From Rhizobium sp. CF122 (lineage in GTDB: Bacteria; Pseudomonadota; Alphaproteobacteria; Rhizobiales; Rhizobiaceae), in contig NZ_AKKA01000073.1 in assembly GCF_000282035.1 (NCBI RefSeq), positions 124,001 to 188,000 of the forward strand: a DNA stretch of 64,000 nucleotides. The letters run 5' to 3'. The number at the start of each line of letters is the position of its first letter. Position 1 is the stretch's first letter. This document shows positions 54,910 to 64,000 of the stretch, piece after piece. The translations under genes were made by a program, and so were the position numbers. Below the pieces are notes generated by a model. It worked only from the letters and a program-made list of their open reading frames with translations. It did no database searches and had not been told where the DNA came from.

Positions 54910-56001
54910 ATGACTGGACTGACGCTCAAGGATATTCGCAAATCCTACGGTTCCGTGGACGTTCTCCACGGCATCGATCTGGAGATCAAGGAGGGCGAGT
55001 TCGTTGTGTTCGTCGGTCCTTCGGGCTGCGGAAAATCCACCCTGTTGCGCATGATTGCCGGCCTGGAGAACATCACCGGCGGTGACATGTATATCGACGG
55101 CCAACTGGTCAACGACGTTCCGCCCTCCAAGCGCGGTATCGCCATGGTGTTCCAGTCCTATGCGCTTTATCCGCATATGACGGTCTACGACAATATGGCG
55201 TTCGGCATGAAGATCGCCGGCGAAAGCAAGCAGGAGATCGATCGCCGCGTTCGTGCCGCTGCCGAAAGCCTGCAGCTCACCCGGTACCTCGATCGCCTGC
55301 CGAAGGCGCTCTCCGGTGGTCAGCGTCAGCGTGTCGCCATCGGCCGCGCCATCTGCCGCAACCCCAAGGTCTTCCTCTTCGATGAGCCGCTGTCGAACCT
55401 CGACGCAGCGCTTCGTGTCGCAACCCGCATCGAGATCGCCCGGCTGAGCGAGCAGATGGCCGGCACGACGATGATCTACGTCACCCACGACCAGGTGGAA
55501 GCGATGACGCTTGCCGACCGCATCGTCGTCCTCTCCGCCGGCAATATCGAGCAGGTAGGGGCGCCGCTGGAACTCTACGAGCGTCCGGCAAACCTCTTCG
55601 TTGCCAAGTTCATCGGTTCTCCGGCCATGAACGTCATCCCGTCGACCATCACCGAGGCTGGCAATACGACCACGGTGACGCTGACAGGCGGCAAGTCCGT
55701 GACACTAGACATTCCCACAGCGGCCGCCGAGAAGGGCAAGACCGCAAGCTTCGGCGTTCGTCCTGAAGATTTGCGTATCGCCGGTGCCGGCGATGACTAC
55801 CTCTTCGAGGGCGAAGTTTCGATCGTCGAGGCGCTCGGCGAAGTGACGCTTCTCTACATCGAGGGCCTCGTTCCAGGCGAACCGATCATCGTCAAGCTGC
55901 CCGGCATCTATGACGTCAGGAAGGGTCAGAAGATGCATTTCTCCGCCGATCGGACGAAGCTGCATCTGTTCGATGCCGATGGCCGGACCTACCGTAAATA
56001 G
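54910..56001 (+). CDS. aglK: AglK, ABC importer ATPase
   Basis: A 363-aa MalK-type ATPase. Walker A GPSGCGKST (residues 36-44), signature LSGGQ (134-138), Walker B FLFDE (155-159), and a C-terminal OB-type regulatory domain. GAGGAGGAATT provides a strong ribosome binding site. Last gene of aglEFGAK. Confidence 0.96.
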   Translation: MTGLTLKDIRKSYGSVDVLHGIDLEIKEGEFVVFVGPSGCGKSTLLRMIAGLENITGGDMYIDGQLVNDVPPSKRGIAMVFQSYALYPHMTVYDNMAFGMKIAGESKQEIDRRVRAAAESLQLTRYLDRLPKALSGGQRQRVAIGRAICRNPKVFLFDEPLSNLDAALRVATRIEIARLSEQMAGTTMIYVTHDQVEAMTLADRIVVLSAGNIEQVGAPLELYERPANLFVAKFIGSPAMNVIPSTITEAGNTTTVTLTGGKSVTLDIPTAAAEKGKTASFGVRPEDLRIAGAGDDYLFEGEVSIVEALGEVTLLYIEGLVPGEPIIVKLPGIYDVRKGQKMHFSADRTKLHLFDADGRTYRK

Positions 56002-56014
56002 CATCCGATCCATT

Positions 56015-56042
56015 TTTGGGCCGTTCCAAAAAACGGCCCAAA
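56015..56042 (+). terminator. Hairpin at the end of the agl operon
   Basis: TTTGGGCCGTT (56015-56025) and AACGGCCCAAA (56032-56042) are a perfect 11-bp inverted repeat, 14 bases after the aglK stop. There is no T-run downstream on the plus strand, so termination may be inefficient or the structure protects the 3' end. Confidence 0.6.
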
Positions 56043-56174
56043 TCGGAACTCTTCTCACCTTCTGTTAAAGATTCGATTGGTAAGATTTCCCCGTTGCATA
56101 TCGAGGGGAATACGGCGGTGGCTGCATCCAATCCAATGCCTTCTGGGCACTTTCTGAACAAAGAAGAATCCTTC

Positions 56175-56528
56175 ATGTACGACCGTGAGGTGCGGTTCAA
56201 GATGGAGGATACGATGAACGCCGCACGCATCGAATATACCGAGAAGGGCGTCATGCACATGGCGTCCCGGCGATGCGATATCATTCGTATTTCGAAGAGC
56301 ACTGCGGTCCTCGCGCTCCTCACCCAATACGCCCTTCCGAAGCAGTTCTATCTCGATATCCCGGATGCCCGCATCACCAAGGTCGGCTGCATGCTGATGC
56401 GGGTGAATGCCAACAACACGATCGAAGTCCGGTTCCTTCGGATGTTGAATGACAAGGAACTCAACAAGATCTTTGTCTACAGCACACACCCGGCGCACCG
56501 TGATCGCGTGCTCGACATTCGCGCCTGA
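56175..56528 (+). CDS. Small PilZ-like protein
   Basis: A 117-aa cytoplasmic protein with the alternating strand pattern of a PilZ beta-barrel; CDIIRISKSTAVLAL stands where the D/NxSxxG block is expected and KVGCMLMRV follows. The N-terminal RxxxR needed for cyclic-di-GMP is not seen, so binding is doubtful. The ATG at 56175 follows AAGAAG; the frame is open 53 codons upstream through the agl hairpin, which argues against a longer form. No link to its neighbours is evident. Confidence 0.62.
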   Translation: MYDREVRFKMEDTMNAARIEYTEKGVMHMASRRCDIIRISKSTAVLALLTQYALPKQFYLDIPDARITKVGCMLMRVNANNTIEVRFLRMLNDKELNKIFVYSTHPAHRDRVLDIRA

Positions 56529-56562
56529 TTTCTCGAAGCATTGAAAGACAGCCGCGAGTTTC

Positions 56563-56609
56563 TGAACTGACCCCCGAAGGTTGTTGTCCAACATTCGGGG
56601 GTCAGTTCA
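56563..56609. terminator. Bidirectional terminator between the PilZ-like gene and edd
   Basis: TGAACTGACCCCCGAA (56563-56578) and TTCGGGGGTCAGTTCA (56594-56609) are a perfect 16-bp inverted repeat around a 15-base loop, between two convergent genes. T-runs are short in both directions. Confidence 0.75.
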
Positions 56610-56648
56610 TTTCCTCGCGGACTTTGCTGTTTTTCAGCGCAATGCCGC

Positions 56649-58469
56649 TCAGTGGAACAGCACGCTTGCACCGCGATCCGAAGGGCCAACGGCGCGGCGG
56701 AAGGGTGCAAACAGGTCCCTGCCCATGCCGAATTCGTTCTCGGAAAGATCGGCGACTACAGACTCACGTTCAGCCAGATCGGCAGCGTCGACCAGCACCT
56801 CCAGTGTGCCCGCGATCGCATCGAGGCGGATAATATCGCCGTCCTTGATCCGCGCGATCGGACCGCCGTCGACAGCTTCCGGCGTGACGTGGATTGCTGC
56901 CGGCACCTTGCCTGAGGCGCCCGACATGCGGCCGTCCGTCAGAAGCGCGACGCGGAAGCCGCGGTCCTGCAGCACGCCGAGCGGCGGCGTCAGCTTGTGC
57001 AGTTCCGGCATACCGTTCGCCTTCGGTCCCTGGAAACGGACAACGGCGATGAAGTCCTTGTTGAGTTTCCCGTCCTTGAACGCGTCCTGCAATTCCTGCT
57101 GGCTGTGGAAGACGACGGCCGGCGCTTCGATGACGTGCCTGTCCTGCTTGACCGCAGAGATCTTGATAACGGCCTTGCCGAGATTGCCGCGCAGCATCTT
57201 CAGGCCGCCATTGGCCTGGAAAGGCGTCTCGATATTGGCAAGCACCTTCGGGTCGACGCTTTTTTCCGGCGCCGGTTCGCGCACGATCGTGCCGTTGTCG
57301 CCGAGGCGGGGATCGATGGTGTAGGCCCGCAGGCCCTGGCCGAAGACGGTGCGCACGTCGTCATGTAGCATGCCGTGCTTAAGCAGTTCCTTGATGAGGA
57401 AGCCCATGCCGCCGGCCGCGTGGAAGTGGTTGACGTCAGCAAGGCCGTTCGGATAGACGCGCGCCAGTAGCGGCACCACTTCGGAAAGCTCGGCGATATC
57501 CTGCCAGGTCAACTGGATGCCTGCTGCCCGCGCCATGGCGACAAGGTGCAGGGTGTGGTTCGTCGAGCCGCCGGTCGCATGCAGACCGACGACGCCGTTG
57601 ACGACGGAGCGTTCGTCGATCATCTCGCCGGCGGGCGTGAACTCGTTGCCCTGTGCGGTGATCGCCAGCGCCCGCTTGGCCGCCTCACGCGTGAAGGCTT
57701 CGCGCAGCGGCGTGCCTGGATTGATGAAGGAGGAGCCGGGCATATGGAAGCCCATGATCTCCATCAGCATCTGGTTTGAGTTCGCCGTGCCGTAGAATGT
57801 GCAGGTGCCCGGACCGTGGTACGACTTCGATTCCGCTTCCAGCAGTTCGGCGCGGCCGACCTTGCCTTCTGCATAGAGCTGTCGCACGCGCGACTTCTCG
57901 TCGTTCGGAAGACCCGTCGTCATCGGCCCGGCCGGCACGAAGATTGCCGGTAGGTGACCGAAGGAGAGGGCGGCAATGACGAGGCCCGGCACGATCTTGT
58001 CGCAGACACCGAGGAAGAGCGCGGCATCGAACATGTTGTGTGAGAGGCCAACACCGGCCGCCATGGCGATCAGGTCACGGGAAAACAGCGAGAGCTCCAT
58101 GCCCGGTTGGCCCTGAGTGACGCCATCGCACATGGCTGGGACGCCACCCGCCACCTGGGCGATGCCACCGGCCTCCGCTGCTGCCTCGCGAATGATCGCC
58201 GGATAGTGCTCGAAGGGCTGATGCGCGGAGAGCATGTCATTGTAGGAGGTGATGATGCCCAGATTGGGCACGCGGTCGCCCGCAAGTGCCTCCTTCTCCG
58301 CGGGGGAACAGACCGCGAAGCCGTGCGCGAGGTTGGCGCAACCGAGAACCGAGCGGCTTACACCTTTGGAAGCGGCGTTTCGCAGGCGCTCCAGATAGAG
58401 TCCGCGCGTCGGCTTCGATCGTTCGACAATGCGGGCGGTGATCGCAGAAATGCGTGCATTAGCGGACAT
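56649..58469 (-). CDS. edd: Edd, 6-phosphogluconate dehydratase
   Basis: A 606-aa [4Fe-4S] dehydratase of the IlvD/Edd family that makes 2-keto-3-deoxy-6-phosphogluconate, the committed Entner-Doudoroff step. Family blocks are [31 protein letters not shown] and the later [17 protein letters not shown]. The ATG at 58469 ([10 protein letters not shown]) gives the usual 606-608 aa; 23 more codons are open upstream. Last gene of zwf-pgl-edd. Confidence 0.95.
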   Translation of the reverse strand: MSANARISAITARIVERSKPTRGLYLERLRNAASKGVSRSVLGCANLAHGFAVCSPAEKEALAGDRVPNLGIITSYNDMLSAHQPFEHYPAIIREAAAEAGGIAQVAGGVPAMCDGVTQGQPGMELSLFSRDLIAMAAGVGLSHNMFDAALFLGVCDKIVPGLVIAALSFGHLPAIFVPAGPMTTGLPNDEKSRVRQLYAEGKVGRAELLEAESKSYHGPGTCTFYGTANSNQMLMEIMGFHMPGSSFINPGTPLREAFTREAAKRALAITAQGNEFTPAGEMIDERSVVNGVVGLHATGGSTNHTLHLVAMARAAGIQLTWQDIAELSEVVPLLARVYPNGLADVNHFHAAGGMGFLIKELLKHGMLHDDVRTVFGQGLRAYTIDPRLGDNGTIVREPAPEKSVDPKVLANIETPFQANGGLKMLRGNLGKAVIKISAVKQDRHVIEAPAVVFHSQQELQDAFKDGKLNKDFIAVVRFQGPKANGMPELHKLTPPLGVLQDRGFRVALLTDGRMSGASGKVPAAIHVTPEAVDGGPIARIKDGDIIRLDAIAGTLEVLVDAADLAERESVVADLSENEFGMGRDLFAPFRRAVGPSDRGASVLFH

Positions 58470-58525
58470 GGGAGGTATCCTGCCTTGGTTGCTCTTCAAT
58501 TTTCGTTCGCGGCTTGCCCGAAGGC

Positions 58526-59224
58526 CTATGGAGCCCAATAGACCTCGACCGGGCTCGTTGCCCGCCGCAGAATGGCGCGGATCGGCATCTCTGCCTCGTC
58601 GCCGGCTCTCTCGGCCTTCGTCAGGACGTCCTTCTTGCTCTCGCCTTCGATGTGAAGCACGAGCAGCTTTGCATCCTGAAGGCTGGAGAAGGTGAAGGTG
58701 AGCCGCGGCTCGCCCGCGCCGTCCGCCTCCATGGTAATGATACCACGCGGCGTCTTAGCGTCGAGCGCGACCTTCAGATTGCTGCCATCCGGGAAGAACG
58801 AGGCCGTGTGGCCGTCGCCGCCCATTCCGAGGATCGCCACGTCAAAGGGATTGCTGATCGAAGCGGTCGCCGTCGTCGCAAGCTTCGCCGCGACCTCGAC
58901 CGACGCCGCCGCCTGATAGAGTGGCAGGAAGCGCGCGGCTTTCGCTTTGTTCTGCAGGAGGTTGTCGGCCACCAGCAGATGGTTCGAGCGCGGATTGTCC
59001 GCAGGCACGAAACGTTCGTCGACCAGCGTGATGGTCACTTTGGTCCAGTCGAGATCACGCGCCGAAAGCTCCTGGAAGAAGAGCTTCGGCGTCGAACCGC
59101 CGGAAACGGCGAACGTCGCCGCTCCGCGTGCGTCGATTGCGGCGGAAAGCGACGCAGCGACTTTGTCTGCTAGGTTGCGAGCCAGTTCTGCGCCGTTGGC
59201 GAAAGCATGCATCGTCGCTGCCAT
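58526..59224 (-). CDS. pgl: Pgl, 6-phosphogluconolactonase
   Basis: A 232-aa DevB/SOL-type lactonase that hydrolyses 6-phosphogluconolactone. Typical blocks are [26 protein letters not shown] and [14 protein letters not shown]. It lies between zwf (11 bases) and edd (56 bases). Confidence 0.95.
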   Translation of the reverse strand: MAATMHAFANGAELARNLADKVAASLSAAIDARGAATFAVSGGSTPKLFFQELSARDLDWTKVTITLVDERFVPADNPRSNHLLVADNLLQNKAKAARFLPLYQAAASVEVAAKLATTATASISNPFDVAILGMGGDGHTASFFPDGSNLKVALDAKTPRGIITMEADGAGEPRLTFTFSSLQDAKLLVLHIEGESKKDVLTKAERAGDEAEMPIRAILRRATSPVEVYWAP

Positions 59225-59235
59225 CGTCTTTGATC

Positions 59236-60711
59236 CTACAGGTTGTCGTGCCAGGTGCGGCCGTCACGCTCGATGAGCGCGATTGATTGGCTAGGACCCC
59301 AGGTGCCGGCGGTATAGCCCTGAACCTTCTGTCCGGTCGTTTCCCAACCCTTGAGGATCGGATCCACCCACTGCCATGCCGCCTCCACTTCGTCGCGGCG
59401 CATGAACAGCGTCTGGTTGGAACGGATGACGTCCATCAGCAGGCGCTCGTAGGCATCCGGGTTACGCACCGAGAAGGACTCGGCGAAGCTCATGTCGAGC
59501 GAGACGTTGCGCAGACGCATACCGCCTGGACCTGGATCCTTAATCATCAGAGACTGCTTGACGCCTTCGTCAGGCTGCAGGCGAATGATGAGCTGGTTCT
59601 GGTTGATACGGCCGGCGGACTGATCGAAGACCGAGTGCGGGATCGGCTTGAAGGTGATGACGATCTCTGACATGCGACCGGCAAGACGCTTGCCGGTGCG
59701 GATGTAGAAGGGAACGCCGGCCCAGCGCCAATTGCCGATCTCGGCTTTGATGGCAACGAAGGTTTCGGTGTTCGAAACGCCGCCTTCGAGCTCTTCCAGG
59801 TAGCCCTTGACTGGACCACTGCCGGAAGCGCCCGCGCGATACTGGCCGCGAACGGTGCTGGTCTCGACGTTCGATGCGTTGATCGGCTTCAATGCCCGCA
59901 GCACCTTTAGCTTCTCGTCGCGGACGGCTTCGGAGTCCATCGAAGAAGGAACTTCCATCGCAACCAGGCAGACGAGCTGCATGATGTGGTTCTGCACCAT
60001 GTCGCGCAGAGCGCCGGCGGTATCGTAGTAGCCCGCGCGACCTTCGAGGCCGACCGACTCGGCAACCGTAATCTGTACGTGGTCGATGTGATTGGCATTC
60101 CACAGCGGCTCATAGAGCGCGTTGGCAAAGCGCAGCGCCATCAGGTTCTGCACCGTTTCCTTGCCGAGATAGTGATCGATACGGAAGATCTGTTCTTCCT
60201 TGAAGACCTTGCCGATCGTGTCGTTCAGCTGCAGGGCGGAAGCGAGATCGCGGCCGATCGGCTTCTCGACAACGATGCGCGTCGACTTGGTGATCAGCTT
60301 GTGGTCGTGGATCTTCTGCGAGATGTCGCCGAAAATACCAGGCGCAACGGCGAGGTAGAAGGCGCGTACGCGATCCTTGCCCTCATCCAGAAGCTTCTTC
60401 AGTTGATCCCAGCCGGCGTCCGAACGCGCATCGACAGGCACGTAGTACAGGCGCTGCAGGAATTTCGCGACCTCGGTCTCGTCGTACTCACCCTTCTTGA
60501 GATGCTCCTTCAGGGCGTCCTGGGCAAACTTGCGATATTCCTCGTTCGTAAGCGGGCTGCGCGAGGCGCCGATGATACGGGTCGGCTCAGTGAATTGACC
60601 TTCGATCTGACGATGGTAAAGGGCCGGAAGCAACTTGCGTTCTGCAAGGTCGCCGCTGCCGCCGAAAACGACATAATCAAAGGGTTCAACGGGGATGATT
60701 TGGCTGCTCAT
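59236..60711 (-). CDS. zwf: Zwf, glucose-6-phosphate 1-dehydrogenase
   Basis: A 491-aa NADP-dependent dehydrogenase. The dinucleotide-binding start is VVFGGSGDLAERKLLPALY, and the active-site block is RIDHYLGKETVQN. The ATG at 60711 (MSSQII) is the family start; an in-frame ATG five codons upstream is possible. First gene of the leftward zwf-pgl-edd operon; its promoter should lie within 60712-60844, where I see no clear consensus or HexR-type site. Confidence 0.96.
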   Translation of the reverse strand: MSSQIIPVEPFDYVVFGGSGDLAERKLLPALYHRQIEGQFTEPTRIIGASRSPLTNEEYRKFAQDALKEHLKKGEYDETEVAKFLQRLYYVPVDARSDAGWDQLKKLLDEGKDRVRAFYLAVAPGIFGDISQKIHDHKLITKSTRIVVEKPIGRDLASALQLNDTIGKVFKEEQIFRIDHYLGKETVQNLMALRFANALYEPLWNANHIDHVQITVAESVGLEGRAGYYDTAGALRDMVQNHIMQLVCLVAMEVPSSMDSEAVRDEKLKVLRALKPINASNVETSTVRGQYRAGASGSGPVKGYLEELEGGVSNTETFVAIKAEIGNWRWAGVPFYIRTGKRLAGRMSEIVITFKPIPHSVFDQSAGRINQNQLIIRLQPDEGVKQSLMIKDPGPGGMRLRNVSLDMSFAESFSVRNPDAYERLLMDVIRSNQTLFMRRDEVEAAWQWVDPILKGWETTGQKVQGYTAGTWGPSQSIALIERDGRTWHDNL

Positions 60712-60844
60712 GAGGATGTCTCTCAATCAGACGAGTTATTGGCTCTTTAATCTAATCGATTTAAAAAAGCCAGTGTGCGATGCAATGAATCTCTCGGAAA
60801 GAGGTTTTAGTTCGAATTGCCGCGCGATGAAATCCGCAATCTGA

Positions 60845-62143
60845 CTAAAACTTGTCGCGCAATGCAAACCAGGAAAGCGCCAGAAAGAGCAGCGGCGCCC
60901 GCATGGCGGCGCCCCCTGGAAAGGCCGGAATATCGAGCGACCTGAAAAGATCGAGATCCGCCGATTTTCCCAGAACCGTTTCCGCGTAGAGCCTTCCACA
61001 ATAGTTTGCGAGCATGACGCCATGTCCGGAATAGCCGCCGATCGAGGTCACGCCAGGCATGACCTCGCGCACGAAGGGCTGCCGCGGCATGGTGATGCCG
61101 ACCGAACCGCCCCAGGCATGCGTGATCTCGATATCCCGAAGCGTCGGGTAGATTTCCGCGATCTGCCGGCGGATGTGCTGCGTAATGTCGCGCGGATTGT
61201 CGGCCGTATAGGCTTCTCGACCGCCGAAGAGTAGCCGTCCGTCCTTGGACTTGCGGAAGTAGCGCACGACGAAGCGTGAGTCGGCCACGGCTTCGCCACC
61301 AGAAAGTATCTCCGGATAGCGGTCGAGCGGAGCGGTGGCGCCGATGAAGGAGCGAATGGGCATCACGTGGCTTGCAGTCACCGGCTCGAGATTGCCGATG
61401 TAGCCGTCGCAGGCAATCAACGCCTTGTCAGCGGTGATCGTGCCTCTCGGCGTCTCTATCGTCACCTTGCGGCTACCCTGACGAATCGCCGTCGCCTTCG
61501 TCATCTCGAAAACTTGCGCGCCGGCATTGGCCGCAACACGGGCCAGACCGATCAGCAGCTTCAGCGGGTGGATATGACCCGTGCCGGTATCGCGAACGCC
61601 GCAATAATAGCGCGTCGAGCCAAGCCGCTCCTGGGTCTCGGCTTTGTCCATGAAGCGCACATGAGGATAGTTGTAGCGCATAGCCGCGACCTCGGCATTT
61701 TCGTAATAGTCCGGCCTGTAGCTCTCCTTGTGCGCTACGTTCATCTGCCCCGGCATGTAGTCCATGTCGATCTGATGGTTCGTGGCAAAATCCATGAGAT
61801 GCCGCTTGGCGGCCTCGGCAAGGTCGAACAGCGCGCGCGAGCGCTCGTAACCGATTTTTTCCTCAAGCTCTTCCGGCCACCAGCGCTGTCCGGTGCCGAG
61901 CTGGCCGCCATTGCGCCCGGAGGCGCCGTCGCCAAACCGGCACGCCTCGATGAGAACCACCGAGACGCCTGACTTGGCGAGATTGTAGGCAGCCTGCAGC
62001 CCTGTGTAACCGCCGCCGACGATCGCGACGTCGCAAGTCGTCGAGCCGTCGAGTGCGGGATAGCTCGGCCGTTCGCCGACGGTTGCCTGATACCACGAAA
62101 TGCCGGGCGCAATGGGGCTTTGCCATCTCTCCTGCGATGTCAT
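60845..62143 (-). CDS. puuB: FAD-dependent amine oxidase, PuuB/OrdL-like
   Basis: A 432-aa DAO-family flavoprotein. The FAD-binding motif VAIVGGGYTGLQAAYNLAKS starts near residue 40, and GDGASGRNGGQLGTGQRWW follows. It matches gamma-glutamylputrescine oxidase-type enzymes, and the gene next to it is a PuuA-like synthetase, which supports the reading. The C-terminal ~25 residues are hydrophobic, which is unusual for the family. The substrate is inferred. Confidence 0.82.
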   Translation of the reverse strand: MTSQERWQSPIAPGISWYQATVGERPSYPALDGSTTCDVAIVGGGYTGLQAAYNLAKSGVSVVLIEACRFGDGASGRNGGQLGTGQRWWPEELEEKIGYERSRALFDLAEAAKRHLMDFATNHQIDMDYMPGQMNVAHKESYRPDYYENAEVAAMRYNYPHVRFMDKAETQERLGSTRYYCGVRDTGTGHIHPLKLLIGLARVAANAGAQVFEMTKATAIRQGSRKVTIETPRGTITADKALIACDGYIGNLEPVTASHVMPIRSFIGATAPLDRYPEILSGGEAVADSRFVVRYFRKSKDGRLLFGGREAYTADNPRDITQHIRRQIAEIYPTLRDIEITHAWGGSVGITMPRQPFVREVMPGVTSIGGYSGHGVMLANYCGRLYAETVLGKSADLDLFRSLDIPAFPGGAAMRAPLLFLALSWFALRDKF

Positions 62144-62156
62144 GACCAAGCCCTCC

Positions 62157-63593
62157 CTACACGTTCAGCAGAAGGAATTCGCGTTCCCAGGGGCTGATCA
62201 CCTGCATGAAGGTTTCGAATTCTCCGCGCTTCACACCGGCGTAGATACCGAGGAACTCCTTGCCGAATACTTCCTCGAAGGCTTCCTCGTCTTCCATCAG
62301 TGCGACGGCCTCCAGAAGACCGCGCGGCAGATCGATCGAACCCTCGTTTGCCGTGTCCTCTGTCGGCGCGGTCGGCTCGATGCCCTTCATGATGCCGAGC
62401 AGGCCGGAGGCCAGCGAGGCGGCGAGCGCGAGATAAGGATTGGCGTCCGAACTCGGCAGGCGGTTTTCCACGCGCCTTGCCTGCGGATCGGACACCGGCA
62501 CACGGAACGCCGTCGTGCGGTTGTCGTAACCCCAGGCATTGTTGACGGGCGCCGACATGTCGGGCGTCAGCCGGCGGTAGGAGTTCACATAGGGCGCCAG
62601 CATCACCATGGAACTCGGCACGTATTTCTGCAGGCCGCCGATGAAATGGAAGAATTCACGTGAGGCGGAACCGTCCGGGTTCGAGAAGATATTCTTGCCT
62701 GTCTCCACGTTGACCACGGACTGGTGGATGTGCATGGCCGAACCCGGTTGGCCCTGCATCGGCTTGGCCATGAAGGTCGCGTAGATGCCGTGTTTCATTG
62801 CCGCTTCGCGGATCGTGCGCTTGAACAGGAACACCTGGTCGGCAAGCTCGATTGGATTGCCGTGGCGCAGGTTGATCTCCAGCTGCGCCGGGCCCTCCTC
62901 GTGGATCAGCGTGTCGATCTCGAGGCCCTGCTTTTCCGAGAAATGATAGATGTCGTCGATCAGTTCGTCGAACTCGTTGATACCGGCGATCGAATAGCCC
63001 TGACCGCCGAGGATCGAGCGACCGGAGCGGCCCTTCGGCGGATGCAGCGGATAGTCGGGGTCGTCGTTCTTGGCAACCAGGTAGAATTCGATCTCGGGCG
63101 CGACGATCGGCTTCCAGCCGCGGTCGCCATAAAGCTTCAGTACGCGTTTCAGGACGTTGCGTGGCGTATAGGGAACTTCTTCGCCGTCTACGCTGACGAT
63201 GTCGCAGATCACCTGCGCCGTCGGGTCGGTTTCCCAAGGGACCACGGAGAGCGTGGAAAGGTCGGGAACCAGCTTCAGGTCGCTGTCCCTGGGCTCATAG
63301 CGGAAGCTTTCGGTCTCATCCGGATACTCGCCGGAGATTGTGTGACGGTAGATCGCCGAGGGCAGGGCAAGCGAGGTGTTTGACGTGAATTTGGAGCTCG
63401 GCATCATCTTGCCGCGCGGCACGCCGGCAAGGTCCGGCGTGATGCACTCGATGTCTTCGATGCCACGCGCCCGCAAGAACTGCGCTGCTTCCTTCCAGTT
63501 TGCAACGCCGCGCTGGTGTCCGGGGTCCGGGGGTGTTTTCTTCGAGGCGGGTACGTTTCTGGCAGGCTTCAGCGTCGTCTTTTTTGGGGACAT
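62157..63593 (-). CDS. puuA: Glutamine-synthetase-family enzyme, PuuA-like
   Basis: A 478-aa member of the glutamine synthetase family, most like gamma-glutamylputrescine synthetase. It has a basic Lys/Pro-rich N-terminal extension (~45 residues), then the beta-grasp domain (DLAGVPRGKMMPSSKF) and the catalytic domain (EIEFYLVAKNDDPDYPLHPP, GPAQLEINLRHGNPIELADQ, HIHQSV). The ATG at 63593 is preferred over a start 38 codons upstream. It ends 13 bases before puuB. True GlnA is normally shorter at the N-terminus. Confidence 0.85.
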   Translation of the reverse strand: MSPKKTTLKPARNVPASKKTPPDPGHQRGVANWKEAAQFLRARGIEDIECITPDLAGVPRGKMMPSSKFTSNTSLALPSAIYRHTISGEYPDETESFRYEPRDSDLKLVPDLSTLSVVPWETDPTAQVICDIVSVDGEEVPYTPRNVLKRVLKLYGDRGWKPIVAPEIEFYLVAKNDDPDYPLHPPKGRSGRSILGGQGYSIAGINEFDELIDDIYHFSEKQGLEIDTLIHEEGPAQLEINLRHGNPIELADQVFLFKRTIREAAMKHGIYATFMAKPMQGQPGSAMHIHQSVVNVETGKNIFSNPDGSASREFFHFIGGLQKYVPSSMVMLAPYVNSYRRLTPDMSAPVNNAWGYDNRTTAFRVPVSDPQARRVENRLPSSDANPYLALAASLASGLLGIMKGIEPTAPTEDTANEGSIDLPRGLLEAVALMEDEEAFEEVFGKEFLGIYAGVKRGEFETFMQVISPWEREFLLLNV

Positions 63594-63718
63594 GACACAC
63601 CGGTTTGCGTTGATCGTGACGGCATCATAGCTGGAGTTTGGCAATTGGCGAGGGGGAGGCACGTTGACTTTCGCCTCTTGATGGAAAAAGAAGACGCCTT
63701 TCGACAAGGGAAGTGGTT

Positions 63719-64000
63719 TTGCGAAAAAGCGATGTGATCGTCATCGGCGCGGGCGCCGCCGGCATGATGTGCGCCATTCGCGCCGCCCAGCGCGGTCGCT
63801 CGGTCATCGTCCTGGACCATGCGAAGACGCCGGGCGAAAAGATCCGCATCTCCGGCGGCGGCCGCTGCAATTTCACCAATATAAATACTGGCCCGAAAAG
63901 CTTCCTGTCTGCCAATCCGCATTTTTGCAAATCGGCCCTCGCGCGGTTCACGCCTTCCGACTTCATCGCCATGGTCGATCGCCACCGGATCGCCTGGCAC
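63719..64000 (+). CDS. YhiN/HI0933-type flavoprotein (partial, runs off the window)
   Basis: The first 94 codons of a FAD/NAD(P)-binding protein: VIVIGAGAAGMMCAIRAAQR is the dinucleotide-binding fold, and GEKIRISGGGRCNFTN is the hallmark of the HI0933 (YhiN) family, whose role is not settled. The start is TTG with AAGGGA seven bases upstream; GTG at 63713 is the alternative. Divergent from puuA. Confidence 0.85.
   Translation, partial: MRKSDVIVIGAGAAGMMCAIRAAQRGRSVIVLDHAKTPGEKIRISGGGRCNFTNINTGPKSFLSANPHFCKSALARFTPSDFIAMVDRHRIAWH

Noticed and set aside
60712..60844. A HexR-type operator upstream of zwf
   Set aside because: No TGTAGT/ACTACA-like inverted repeat is present; only AT-rich sequence and TTTAA elements with ten-base spacing.

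Overview
This window is a stretch of chromosome from a Rhizobium-type alphaproteobacterium (Rhizobiaceae, closest in gene order to the Rhizobium/Sinorhizobium group). The evidence is the compact single motility cluster with genes known only from this lineage or its relatives (visN/visR, rem, motC, motE, cheT, flaF/flbT, several tandem flagellins), high GC, frequent 4-bp ATGA stop/start overlaps, and an aglEFGAK alpha-glucoside operon next to a zwf-pgl-edd operon. No species can be named from the sequence alone.

Positions 1-47 kb are almost entirely motility. A rightward che operon (tail of a probable cheA, then cheW-cheR-cheB-cheY2-cheD-cheT) runs into fliF. The LuxR-type master regulators visN-visR follow. 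A leftward block (motA-fliM-fliN-fliG-flhB plus a 146-aa unknown) faces a rightward block (flgF-fliI-183-aa membrane protein-flgB-flgC-fliE-flgG-flgA-flgI-motE-flgH-fliL-fliP). A leftward TPR/O-GlcNAc-transferase-like glycosyltransferase lies between fliP and three tandem flagellin genes. Then come a FliH-like protein, motB-motC-fliK, a lytic transglycosylase, the regulator rem, flgE-flgK-flgL, flaF-flbT-flgD, fliQ, flhA-fliR, and four small proteins (FliJ-like, CheL/FlgJ-like, FlgN-like, FliL-like). A WecG-family glycosyltransferase and a Wzz/GumC-like polysaccharide chain-length protein follow the flagellar block.

From about 47 kb the window is metabolic: folD (one-carbon metabolism); a LacI-family repressor (aglR) divergent from aglE-aglF-aglG-aglA-aglK (alpha-glucoside ABC importer plus a GH13 alpha-glucosidase); a small PilZ-like protein; a leftward zwf-pgl-edd operon (upper Entner-Doudoroff pathway); a leftward puuA-puuB-like pair (gamma-glutamylputrescine route); and the 5' end of a YhiN/HI0933-type flavoprotein running off the window. 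Disaccharide import, intracellular hydrolysis and glucose-6-phosphate oxidation are therefore encoded side by side.

No IS element, phage, CRISPR array, tRNA or rRNA was recognised. The less expected signals are: intact TTAA-N7-TTAA boxes, the CtrA-type motif, upstream of visN, rem and the second flagellin; a glutamate at the likely phospho-acceptor position of Rem; a two-block leader conserved in all three flagellin genes; a DxxxQ motif in CheT plus an acidic-Phe-Phe C-terminus shared by CheD and CheT; several lineage-specific small flagellar proteins that could fill the otherwise missing FliH/FliJ/FlgN/FlgJ slots; and strong mRNA hairpins between aglE and aglF and between fliG and flhB.
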